This document shows, one piece after another, positions 1-7,420 of a stretch of 10,109 nucleotides of DNA. The notes under the pieces are model-generated. The model was not told the origin of the DNA, did not search any database, and saw only the letters and a list, made by a program, of their open reading frames with translations. Position 1 is the first letter of the stretch; each line of letters opens with the position of its first letter. The stretch comes from Cephalothrix simula (lineage: Eukaryota > Nemertea > Palaeonemertea > Archinemertea > Cephalotrichidae): assembly GCA_035591015.1 (NCBI GenBank), contig JAXIUW010235396.1, positions 1 through 10,109 on the forward strand. The letters are read 5' to 3'. The position numbers and the translations under genes are program-made.

Positions 1-218
1 TTTTTCAATCAATTCATTTAAAGACTAAAAAACCATGAGAATTTGAAGTGGTTCAAAATGGCGATTTTGTATTTCCTTACTTACCCTAATAAACTTTTTC
101 TCTTAAATCGGAGAAATAATAAATGTCATCAAATAAAAATCCACAGAAATGTTACTCATTAAACAACAAATATAACTAATATCTTTCCGTTGCAATATTT
201 GGATGAAAAAATGCATTT

Positions 219-350
219 ATGGGTCGTGAATCATTAGAACTTAATAAAAGTGAATTCCTATTAACAATTGACGTCACAGGAAATAGGCGGAGCGCAACTC
301 CAGAACGGCAAACGGCTTGTCAATCATACGGAATAACGATCACAGCTTAA
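219..350 (+). CDS. Doubtful 43-codon small ORF
   Basis: An ATG at 219 opens a 43-residue frame ending in TAA at 348-350. An in-frame TGA lies just upstream, at about 203-205. The product is hydrophilic in its second half (GNRRSATPERQ at about residues 21-31) and has no signal peptide, membrane segment or domain I recognise. The segment is clearly richer in G+C than its flanks, which lowers the chance of random stops, so a frame of this length is weak evidence for coding. It overlaps a cluster of sites that look like transcription factor motifs. The higher G+C may therefore reflect a regulatory element, or a fragment of an older exon, rather than a translated small protein. Confidence 0.12.
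   Translation: MGRESLELNKSEFLLTIDVTGNRRSATPERQTACQSYGITITA
269..326. promoter_or_regulatory. Candidate CRE/ETS/PBX-MEIS site cluster
   Basis: A perfect palindromic cAMP response element, TGACGTCA, lies at 269-276 and is followed directly by the ETS-like CAGGAAAT at 277-284. Next comes a short GC-rich run (aggcggagcgc). At 318-326 the reverse strand reads TGATTGACA, which matches the usual PBX with MEIS/PREP heterodimer site. Three recognisable motifs within 60 bases, in the most GC-rich patch of the first kilobase, suggest a promoter or enhancer. No transcript or coding start that it would serve can be shown in the window. Single motifs of 8-9 bases occur by chance, so the clustering is the evidence. 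Confidence 0.3.
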
Positions 351-612
351 TTAATATTGTTTTGAAATTGATTAACAATGAAAGGTAATTACTTGAAATA
401 AAAACATTCAGAATTATATAACAAAAATAGTAGGACTGAATAAAATAGCACATTATAAAAAATTTTTAATGTTTTCATTTTTAGATTTGGATAAATGGCA
501 TAGATAATTAAATAGCATAAGGATCTCTTCTAAAAAATGCGTTATGAAATAATATAGAACGGTCAGATCAAAAGATCGAAAGATGAGTTAATTGGAGCTA
601 AATTGACGTCGT
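351..612. other. AT-rich stretch without features
   Basis: I see no gene or clear repeat here. There is a short purine-rich run at about 565-585 with three gat-containing words in succession (gatcaaaagatcgaaagat), too short to call a repeat array. Confidence 0.4.
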
Positions 613-672
613 AAAATCAATGATCAGGAAAAAGGCATGGTCTAGTGGTCCTCACATCGCATCATTGATTTT
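613..672. repeat. 12-bp inverted repeat around a tRNA-like A-box
   Basis: The arms aaaatcaatgat (613-624) and atcattgatttt (661-672) are perfect reverse complements separated by 36 bases. The loop is GC-richer than its surroundings and contains an internal-promoter-like sequence. The arrangement could be a small fold-back transposable element or a hairpin. No target-site duplication is visible. The pairing does not extend beyond the 12 bp on either side. Confidence 0.55.
638..648 (+). other. tRNA A-box-like sequence, possible SINE relic
   Basis: TGGTCTAGTGG matches the RNA polymerase III A-box of tRNAs and strongly resembles the D-arm of tRNA-Glu-type genes. A functional tRNA is excluded: no B-box (GGTTCGANTCC-like) follows at the expected 30-60 bases, and no acceptor or anticodon stem can be formed. 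A decayed tRNA-derived SINE head is possible, and chance is the alternative. Confidence 0.2.
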
Positions 673-1152
673 CAAGATTTTATCAATTATTATTAAAACT
701 GAGGGGAGATCAGGGATTTTAAAAATTATTCATGAGCATCAATCAATGTAGACACAAAGACACTAATGATGAAGAACCACATCACAAAGAAAGTGCATCA
801 GTGTAACAGGTCATTTTTATCATTGTAAAAACATGATGCATTATAAAACAAAAAGCAGAGTTTTGACTCATTTTTTCTCAAAATACGTTTATCAGAAAGA
901 GTTGTTAATAACACTGTGAAATATGAACAGCTATTTGATCGATTATTTGATTATTGTTTTGTTTTTCCAGTGATTTAAACAATTTCTGCAAAATTGCTAA
1001 ATAAACTTTCAGCTGCGTGGGTTCAATTTTAGAAACGCCCATGAACTAAAATGGTCGTCTGCATGACAGTTTTCTCCACTTGGTTTGTAGAGAAAAAAAA
1101 AAGATTTTTGAACAGGATAGAGACATGATATCGACTTCATTTTTCCACTAAA
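673..1152. other. No gene recognised; scattered single motifs
   Basis: The stretch holds one AP-1-like TGACTCA (864-870) and a run of ten A at 1093-1102. On the minus strand at 1009-1140 there is a 43-codon ATG frame whose upstream extension is open for about 70 codons in all. At this base composition several frames of that length are expected by chance, so I do not call it a gene. Confidence 0.35.
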
Positions 1153-1244
1153 AGGTGCAGGGATATATTGTCTTTTCAGATGACCAAAAAACGAAAAATT
1201 GGAAATTTTGACCCTAACTCACTGCACCTACCTTTTCAAAAGGT
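1153..1244. repeat. Inverted repeat plus short palindrome
   Basis: aggtgcag (1153-1160) is the reverse complement of ctgcacct (1222-1229). Directly after it, accttttcaaaaggt (1230-1244) is a palindrome with 7-bp arms and a one-base centre, and the AAAAGG flanking the left arm also reappears there. The unit could fold as one stem with a terminal side hairpin. A terminal hairpin beside an inverted end is sometimes seen in small nonautonomous elements, but no diagnostic ends or target duplications are visible. Confidence 0.4.
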
Positions 1245-1635
1245 AATCATCCAATAATTTGTAAATCTCAGGGTAAGCTTTAAATAGGTATACAAATATT
1301 ATTCATGTGGTTTTAATAATTTCATTTCATGTATTCTTTTATTTATTCAAGGTTTATACATAAACAAAATCTGCAGAAAATGCTACGATAAAATACTGAA
1401 TCTATGCATCAAAAGAGATTTAAAATTCAATTTTCAAAATTTATAAACATACATTTTGACTAGAAATTGAATATAAAATACTTTCTCTGTAAGTCTGATA
1501 AGAACGTACCACATATTGTTAAGTACTTTTTTGTTGTTGGTGCGAATAGGATTGTAAAATATCAATGATATGAATTGATAAGCTGGCACTTTTGAGATTT
1601 TTATTTATAAAAACTCCTTCACATGTACTTTTTAT
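1245..1635. other. AT-rich stretch without features
   Basis: There are no open frames of note and no repeat of more than about 7 bases. Only A/T homopolymer runs typical of the window are present. Confidence 0.4.
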
Positions 1636-1650
1636 CTTAACATTGTTAAG
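1636..1650. repeat. Short palindrome
   Basis: cttaaca and tgttaag flank a single T. The surrounding ttatc and gataa could lengthen it into an interrupted stem. It is probably a chance structure in AT-rich DNA. Confidence 0.35.
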
Positions 1651-1695
1651 CTCGAAGGATAAATACTTTATAAGTCATCACTTACGGGATATGAG

Positions 1696-1736
1696 TTCAT
1701 GTGTTCGAAAGGAACTACATTTCGAAACACCATGAA
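1696..1736. repeat. Imperfect 15-bp hairpin
   Basis: ttcat (1696-1700), gtg (1701-1703) and ttcgaaa (1704-1710) pair with tttcgaa (1720-1726), cac (1728-1730) and atgaa (1732-1736). This gives 15 base pairs with single-base bulges at 1727 and 1731 and a nine-base loop (1711-1719). Both arms contain TTCGAA. The stem abuts a second palindrome. It is shorter than a typical miRNA precursor, so a small fold-back relic is more likely. Confidence 0.5.
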
Positions 1737-1753
1737 AATCAATCATTGATTTT
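1735..1753. repeat. 9-bp-arm palindrome
   Basis: aaaatcaat and attgatttt are perfect complements around one C. The same word, aaaatcaat, forms most of the arm of the inverted repeat at 613-672, so the two sites may share an origin. It overlaps the right end of the preceding hairpin by two bases. Confidence 0.5.
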
Positions 1754-2268
1754 AAGAAAAATATCTGGAAAATCTTTTTGACTAATCTGTAAAAATCAAT
1801 ACTGAACCACTCCTATTTTCAAGTAACTTCAGAGTAGTATACATGGTACCTTATTGCATAATTCTTTTTCACTTGCCAGATTTGGTACCTTTTATATTTT
1901 TTTCTTAATCTACAGGTGGTTTTAAGAAAGCTAAGATCATCAAGCATATTATTCCTTTTTCATTACAAAAGTAACACAGCAGGCAACTACATAAAGAACT
2001 ACAATCAAATCTTCTTACATGAAGTTATCTTCATAAATTTTAACCTTTAATAGAATTAAATCTTATTATTGAATTTTTACTAGTACTAAATCTTAATTCC
2101 GGTGTAAAAGGGTTTGTCTCCACAGGGATTAATATTCGCTTTCTAAAATGTAAAAAGGAACAATATATAAGAATGTTTTACTATCAAATAAAAAAAATGG
2201 TTATTGCTTTCGTTGGTAAATTACATATTATTCTACTCATTTTATATATAAAGACCTTGTGGTTTAAT
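1754..2268. other. AT-rich stretch without genes
   Basis: I see no coding segment. The word tggtacct appears twice (from 1844 and from 1883), about 40 bases apart, which is the only local repetition. Confidence 0.4.
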
Positions 2269-2279
2269 CAACTGAGCTA
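2269..2279 (-). other. Minus-strand tRNA A-box-like sequence
   Basis: Read on the minus strand this is TAGCTCAGTTG, followed by attaaac. That is the D-arm/A-box layout of many tRNAs (TAGCTCAGTTGGTTAGAGC-like). There is no B-box downstream on that strand (towards 2200), and the D-stem GCTC finds no GAGC partner. A decayed tRNA-derived SINE or tRNA pseudogene fragment is possible, but not a working tRNA. Confidence 0.25.
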
Positions 2280-2885
2280 CACTTTACTACTTCATAAAAG
2301 CACTCAGAGGATATGAATAAAAGTTGAATAATTCAACAAAAATTTTGGAAACTATAGAAATAACATTTTAGTGTTCAATATGATGTGTCATGAAACAACT
2401 TTTTTAACCAAAATATAGACACTAATTGTATCCAAGATAAGCTGGTAATATAGATAATACTATTTCTGCTTCCAATTATCATAAAAATGATGTGCATTAA
2501 ATTGGATTTTAAAAGATGTATATAAAAAGAAAGTACTTTTTGTAAAATTGATATACATGTACACAACACTCTTCGTTTGAATTACCTGCTAATTAAATTA
2601 CATTTCTTATATTTTGAAAAAAAAATTTACAGAATAATAAAAAAATAATTTGCAAAATAAGGAAAAACTTTGGTATAAAAAATATAAAAAATTGAGTTAA
2701 TGGGAAATGTAGCTGGAAAGTCAAATTTGTTCTAATACAATTAAGAATTACTATTTGGCAATTTATGTTGAAAATCATATATCTTTTTCAAAAAATATTT
2801 TGTGAACAAACTTAGGTATGTATGAATTACTTTAAAAAAATATTCTAATACATAACCTATGCATCACAAGTAGTTTTTTTATCTC
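2280..2885. other. AT-rich stretch without genes
   Basis: Two minus-strand ATG frames of about 60 codons (2375-2569 and 2593-2778) are dominated by Phe, Ile, Leu and Asn from A/T homopolymers and match no domain. I treat both as chance. aaagtacttt near 2530 is a 10-base palindrome of the kind expected at random. Confidence 0.45.
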
Positions 2886-2978
2886 AAAAATATCAACCCA
2901 AGATTCATTTGATATCGCACAAGTGAGCGCAGTGAACGAGTGTTGTTGATATCAATGTAAACGTGGGTTGATATTTTT
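2886..2978. repeat. Fold-back (MITE-like) element, copy 1
   Basis: aaaaatatcaaccca (2886-2900) and tgggttgatattttt (2964-2978) are perfect 15-bp inverted arms. A second nested pair, ttgatatc (2909-2916) and gatatcaa (2948-2955), continues the stem. A short acaa/ttgt pair lies inside it. The loop carries a GC-richer core, gtgagcgcagtgaacgagtg (2923-2942), with internal repetition of gtgarcg-type words. The core word tgaacgagtgtt recurs in the element at 9923-10023. A small non-coding fold-back transposable element is the best reading. Similar cores are, from memory, common in bivalve genomes. No clear target duplication is seen. Confidence 0.65.
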
Positions 2979-3052
2979 TTTCATATCAAAAAACTGTGTG
3001 GTGTGTAAGTTTTATCATATTATTCAGTTTTTCTAATTGATTTTTAAATATA

Positions 3053-3089
3053 TTTTTGTGTATCAAATAGAAAGTGTGATACACAAAAA
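3053..3089. repeat. Perfect 13-bp stem-loop
   Basis: tttttgtgtatca (3053-3065) and tgatacacaaaaa (3077-3089) are exact reverse complements around an 11-base loop (3066-3076). It is the longest uninterrupted short-loop stem I found in the window. If transcribed on the plus strand it would end in an A-run; on the minus strand the arms look the same. The function is unknown. It lies 75 bases right of the fold-back element. Confidence 0.65.
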
Positions 3090-3155
3090 AGTCAAATGGC
3101 TATATTTCTCACATACACTGTAAATATGACACAAATAAAATATAAAAGAAGTGGA

Positions 3156-3185
3156 GCTTTCAATGACAAAATCTGTCAGGAAAGC
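3156..3185. repeat. 11-bp stem-loop with internal loop
   Basis: gctttc (3156-3161) pairs with gaaagc (3180-3185), and tgaca (3164-3168) pairs with tgtca (3174-3178). There is an internal loop of two bases against one, and a five-base apical loop. It is the third hairpin within 300 bases, after those at 2886 and 3053. Confidence 0.45.
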
Positions 3186-3741
3186 CAAATACAAATAAGA
3201 ACTGTTTTAAACCTATAAATAATAAGGTTCAGGTATTGCATAAAAAAGAACAACAACCCAATTTTTATGCCTCAGAACTGCTAATCTTAACAAAAATCTT
3301 TATATAATAACTGAGCATTTATTCACCATCATTTCTAATTTCATGCAAACTTTCATATGATCTGAATCGAATATTTTTTAAATAACTTTAAATAAATTCG
3401 ACAGCAGATACATATTTCAGACAAGAAAAAGATATTTTCGCTACTTGATTAGTTTTTGCACTTGCAATTTAATGATTGGGTCCCCAGATATGTGCTAGAA
3501 AAGTCAATGATGTCCTAATTACAAAAATTCTGACATATAAAAATTGGAGTATTTCTTTGAATGTTAAAAATATTACACCATGTATCTCGAATTATTGAAA
3601 TAAAGTGTTAATAAAATGTTGAAGTGAATTATCTATAATGGATGAATTAAATGAGGTACCCAAACATAAATAACATTAATGTACTTAAACTTATATATTT
3701 CAATAATTGTTGTAAATTAATTCAAGAGTTATTAAAAAGTA
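3186..3741. other. AT-rich stretch without features
   Basis: No exon-like or repeat-like segment was recognised. Stops are dense in all frames. Confidence 0.45.
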
Positions 3742-3765
3742 ATTGTGACATTAGTATGTCACAAT
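3742..3765. repeat. Perfect 10-bp stem with 4-base loop
   Basis: attgtgacat (3742-3751) and atgtcacaat (3756-3765) pair fully around tagt. Its GTGACA content is GC-richer than the flanks. It might be a palindromic protein site or a small hairpin. Neighbours give no clue. Confidence 0.55.
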
Positions 3766-5641
3766 ATATTTGTTAGTAAAGAGTCAATTTTACAAGAGTG
3801 TTACTTCATAAATTACATACGAACATCAAGAAGTTCGCTTTTGGATGAAATAACATTGTGAAAAGGTTAGCCATAATATAATAAGGTGTATAATACAACG
3901 TTTCAAAAAGTCCATCATGCGTTTTTTCCAGTCTGATTAATTAGCTTTTTTTTTGCTTCAAATCAGATATCATTTTTGGTTTGCATCCTGACTTGTAACA
4001 TACAGTATACAACGAATTTTCGCATCATTTAATTATTAATCATTGTTTTAATTGTTTTTTGATAGTTCTGGTATCGACATCTTTGCCTGATATTGCAGAA
4101 GTAAAATTATATATTTATGAGTAAGCTTTTGAATGTAGGAAACAATATACCAATTTATGCAAGAAAGAAAAGAATGAAATGATTTCTTTTTTAATTTTTA
4201 AGCCATAATAGTCTGCTACAATCGGAAAAATGATGTGCTATGTATCTGCATGAAATCACTGAATCAATTTAATTTATCTAATTTATATAAATTAAAGTCA
4301 TAAATATCAGAATAGAACAATAATCTGTTCTAATTGATACTTTATAAATTATCTTTATTATATATTAATAACTTTCAAAAATATCTGTTGCATGGCTACA
4401 GTTTCTTATTTTGAATCTTAAATCTGCATATAAAATTGCAATAAAACTTATTTCAAATGACTTGTTATAATAATTATAAATAAGTTGTGAGAACAAAAAT
4501 TAATCATAAATATAATATGAAATGATACAAGATTTCAATAATCAAATCATTATTTGTTATATTGCAATCATATATTAGTTTGATCATTCTGGAGATGATT
4601 CAATTAGTAATCATACCAGAAAATATCATTACTCCGTTTTTAAAGCCATTGCAAAAGCATATATTTATTAAACATGTTACATCTTATTTGTATTTATGAA
4701 AATGAACCTTCAGTGTTGATTTTAAAAATATCAAATTTCCATAAATTAAACAGATTTCCTTTTAAAAATGCATAAAAAAGTAAAAACCTTATTAATGTTA
4801 CGATACATTGTTCCTCTTTAGCATTTGAAAAAATATTCAAAAAAATAACGAAACCAATACAATTAAAACATTGCTTGATAAATGGATGTATGATTGCTTT
4901 CTGATAGAAAAAATAATTCAAATGTTATTTTTTAATTACTTACGCTGTTCCATGGGATCTAAGTATTTTCAATGGTATCAGTTTAAAATATGTGACACCA
5001 TTAATATATTTGAATCATGGATCATAAAAATGCTAGATCATGAAGGATTTTGTATGTACATGTAATAAATCCTACTCTTTAAACTATTCCAGAATGGGTC
5101 ATACACACTTCTGCAACATTCAGTTGAATGGAATTGAAATCACCATCAAATGAGCAGATATCATAAATGGAAATGTTTTATAGCAAATCATCAAATAAGA
5201 AACACGAAGTCATTTGCATACCACAATACACAAAAATAGCATTTATTCATGCCAATATAATATCATTTTTACAACATGATGATGCTTTAAAATATTTAAG
5301 ATGCTTGTAGAGCGAAAGCTTTATGTTTCTCTAAATCATTAACATTTCCATCACCAATTTTTTAAATGCATTTAAGAAATCTAACAACTTTTACAGATTT
5401 GATTCCTACATCAGAATATTTACATTATTGTTTAAACCATAAACAAATTTTATTTACAAGCAAATTACATAAAACTAAAATCTATCCAATAAGTTTTAAC
5501 TCATTGCTCCACTAACTAGAGAACCCATTTCGGTTTTCTTTTAAACTTAATCTTAAGTACAAAACAACACTTAAATATTAGCTTCTAAAACATGTCGATA
5601 GAATAGTCCGTGCATCATATGTGATAACTCCTGTTATCTTT
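3766..5641. other. Gene-free AT-rich stretch
   Basis: Nearly 1.9 kb without a supportable gene. Overlapping ATG frames on both strands at 4694-4921 (minus) and 4871-5065 (plus) have no recognisable domains and are typical chance ORFs. taatttatataaatta at 4279-4294 is a perfect 16-base A/T palindrome, and tagaaca/tgttcta flank six bases at about 4313-4332. A run of nine T lies at about 3946-3954. Nothing else stands out. Confidence 0.45.
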
Positions 5642-5721
5642 AGGTAAGTGTAACATATATATACAATACAAATATTAAACAGTTTTGCACAGATAAAATC
5701 ATCCTTTCTCTTCTCTTCCAG
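5642..5721 (+). other. Splice donor-like and acceptor-like pair
   Basis: AGGTAAGT at 5642-5649 is a perfect match to the metazoan 5' splice site core. A pyrimidine-rich tract ending in CCAG (5703-5721) is the cleanest 3' splice site in the window. Used together they would remove a 78-base intron (5644-5721), short but within the range of invertebrate introns. No long coding frame crosses the junction: the frame followed through it stops a few codons later, and on the left side it has a stop and no usable ATG. It could belong to a non-coding transcript or a decayed gene, or be coincidence. Confidence 0.2.
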
Positions 5722-5759
5722 CAATGTGCCTTACTGACAAAGCATATGAAATATCTCGA

Positions 5760-5765
5760 TTTATT
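5760..5765 (-). promoter_or_regulatory. Candidate polyadenylation signal
   Basis: Plus-strand TTTATT reads AATAAA on the minus strand and sits about 110 bases after the stop of the candidate minus-strand exon. AATAAA is frequent by chance in DNA this AT-rich, so it only has weight together with that exon. Confidence 0.15.
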
Positions 5766-5874
5766 AATTCATACTTTATATTTTAAATTTAAATAGTAAA
5801 GATTAACTATGTTTACAATCCTTTCTTTCAATTCATAGAATAATTCTGCATCATGAGCAAAATATCATTATTTA

Positions 5875-5986
5875 TTAAGATAAATAAGTGTCGGCAGCAT
5901 AAAAGTATCCTGTTAACATGTCCAGAGTCCATTTTCCATTTGTTTTTAATGCAAAACTGGCATCAACATCATAAGAAATGGCAAAG
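5875..5986 (-). CDS. Candidate terminal coding exon fragment
   Basis: Read on the minus strand, an AG at 5987-5988 after an A/T-rich lead (tttatag) could be a 3' splice acceptor. The following 112 bases give one leading base, 36 sense codons and a TAA at 5875-5877. The peptide has a balanced, protein-like composition (FAISYDVDASFALK near the start, NGKWTLDMLTGYFYAAD in the middle), unlike the Phe/Ile/Lys/Asn-rich chance frames nearby, and the segment is GC-richer than its flanks. A minus-strand AATAAA (plus TTTATT at 5760-5765) lies about 110 bases beyond the stop, as expected for a polyadenylation signal. I do not recognise the family. No upstream exon could be linked. A frame of 37 codons alone is not significant here. 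Confidence 0.28.
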
Positions 5987-6028
5987 CTATAAATTATTAT
6001 AAAAATAATGTGTTAGCTTTAAACAAAT

Positions 6029-6047
6029 GTTTTGCAGGTTGCAAAAC
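6029..6047. repeat. 8-bp hairpin with 3-base loop
   Basis: gttttgca (6029-6036) and tgcaaaac (6040-6047) pair perfectly around ggt. A compact stem of unknown role, possibly chance. Confidence 0.4.
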
Positions 6048-6725
6048 TCAAAGACAAACATAATATAAATAGTACGTTAAGAACAGAAGCTATGCTAACA
6101 AATGATCCTGTTAGATCCTGAATTTAATTATATTAGCACAGACTGATCAAGAATATTTTTTCGAACCAGACATTACTTTCGTATTTTGCAAAAAAAATTT
6201 ATCAAAAATAATTTTATTAAACAAAAGACGTTTTCGTATTTGTAAAATTTAAAAGGCACACTTTTGAATGCTTTATTTGTGCCAGTAAGATATCCAGACT
6301 TGCCTTATGATATTATGATATAATTTCAGATATGTTTAACACTTGGATTCGGTTCTACAATGTTATAAAATATGTTATAAAAATTTATCATGAAGGCAAA
6401 TGGAAATATTGGTAAGTATATTGAAATTAAAATATTCAGTGACAAGATTCTAAATCCCTTTGTGTTTCTCTTTGTTTGTTCTTTTCTATATATGTCGTTG
6501 GTCTTTTAAGAAGAGTTGGTTTCTCCAAACTAATTTCAAATAATTTTTACTGTTACTTTCATGAATTATATTTATAAGAAATAACTGTAGCTGACAAAAA
6601 AATTATATTTGAAGTTCCAATGCATAAAAACATCCCCCATAAAATATCAGTATTTGTAGAAAGAATATTATAATAAAATATTATAAGAAAAATAATTTGT
6701 TGACAAAACTAATATCAACTTCTAC
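6048..6725. other. AT-rich stretch with small tandem repeats
   Basis: No gene was seen. gatcctg is repeated at 6104-6110 and 6114-6120. A 12-base unit, atgttataaaat, occurs twice in tandem with one change at 6360-6383. aatattata occurs twice within 6663-6685. All are short slippage-type duplications. Confidence 0.45.
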
Positions 6726-7054
6726 ATAATTTTTCTTGTCATGCATTCAGAGCCAAGTTAAGCTTTACACATCTTATAGTTCCTAATTTATAAGGTGTTG
6801 GAGGATATCATTTGAATTCAAATTCATTTTATACCATTTGCTGTATATGAATATATGCCAGTGTAAAATATATGCCAGAGTAAAATCAATAAAACCAATA
6901 AAATCATGCATTTATCACTTATCAAGTTTCTGCATAAAATCTGTCTTCTGCCATATTTCCTTTTTGGCCTACATAATTAACCTAAACCTCCAACCTTAAA
7001 AATAGTTTAAAATTTTGCATAAAAATACAAGATTGAATATTTTGTTAAACATAT
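6726..7054. repeat. Diverged direct duplication, copy A
   Basis: Five words occur here in the same order as in 7147-7420: ataatttttcttg (6726), tttacacat (6764), gttggaggat (6797), tatgaatatatgcca (6846) and acttatcaagttt (6917). Weaker matches continue to an aatattttg...acatat end near 7036-7054. Spacing between the words differs by insertions and deletions, so the copies are old. Copy A is longer, partly because of the internal 17-base tandem duplication at 6851-6884. A decayed repeat family or a local segmental duplication would both explain it. No coding frame is conserved. Confidence 0.55.
6851..6884. repeat. 17-base tandem duplication
   Basis: atatatgccagtgtaaa (6851-6867) is followed directly by the same word with one T-to-A change (6868-6884). 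Copy B of the surrounding duplication has only one such unit (near 7242), so the doubling arose in copy A after the two copies separated. Confidence 0.65.
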
Positions 7055-7146
7055 ATCTATGTCAAGCCTATTTATTTGTGCAGATTTTCCAACTAGCAGC
7101 ATATTTTAATATTAATGATAAATGGCTATGCCCCAACATATTCTTT

Positions 7147-7420
7147 ATAATTTTTCTTGAAACTTATCCGTAAAGTTTTACACATTTTTTAAGCTCAGGT
7201 TGGAGGATTTCAATCAAATTTTTTAATTTTTATGAATATGAATATATGCCATTGTTAATCAATTCCATTAAATTGATGCATCAATATTTATAACTTATCA
7301 AGTTTTTGGATAAAGCATGTCCTTAATTTTGGATGATCTAATTTTGTAATCTTTATTCTCTTGACCAATGAATTTAAAAATTGTCTTAAAAATAAAAATA
7401 ATAAATATTTTGCAACATAT
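7147..7420. repeat. Diverged direct duplication, copy B
   Basis: This holds the same ordered words as copy A: ataatttttcttg (7147), tttacacat (7177), gttggaggat (7199), tatgaatatatgcca (7237) and acttatcaagttt (7293), then aatattttg and acatat near 7405-7420. Copy offset is about 390-420 bases. The word cctccaacc at 6987-6995 is the reverse complement of ggttggagg here (7198-7206), so part of the unit may also occur inverted. Confidence 0.55.
7272..7285. repeat. Perfect 14-bp palindrome
   Basis: attgatgcatcaat is its own reverse complement, with ATGCAT at the centre. It lies inside copy B. Copy A has only a related atcatgcattt at the equivalent place, so the symmetry is not conserved. Confidence 0.5.

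Noticed and set aside
864-870. AP-1 site TGACTCA
   Set aside because: A single seven-base match with no neighbouring sites is expected by chance.
1009-1218. Minus-strand frame open for about 70 codons, ATG at 1140
   Set aside because: It contains a poly-Phe stretch from the A10 run, matches no domain, and its length is within chance expectation for the window.
2375-2778. Two minus-strand ATG frames of 61-64 codons
   Set aside because: Composition is Phe/Ile/Leu-rich from A/T runs, there are no motifs, and several such frames are expected by chance at this base composition.
4279-4294. 16-base A/T palindrome
   Set aside because: Pure A/T palindromes of this size are not surprising in DNA of this composition.
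4313-4332. AGAACA/TGTTCT pair resembling a steroid-receptor element
   Set aside because: The half-sites are six bases apart instead of three, so the known element is not matched.
4694-5065. Overlapping frames on opposite strands (75 and 64 codons)
   Set aside because: They overlap antisense to each other, have no recognisable domain and no compositional difference from the flanks.
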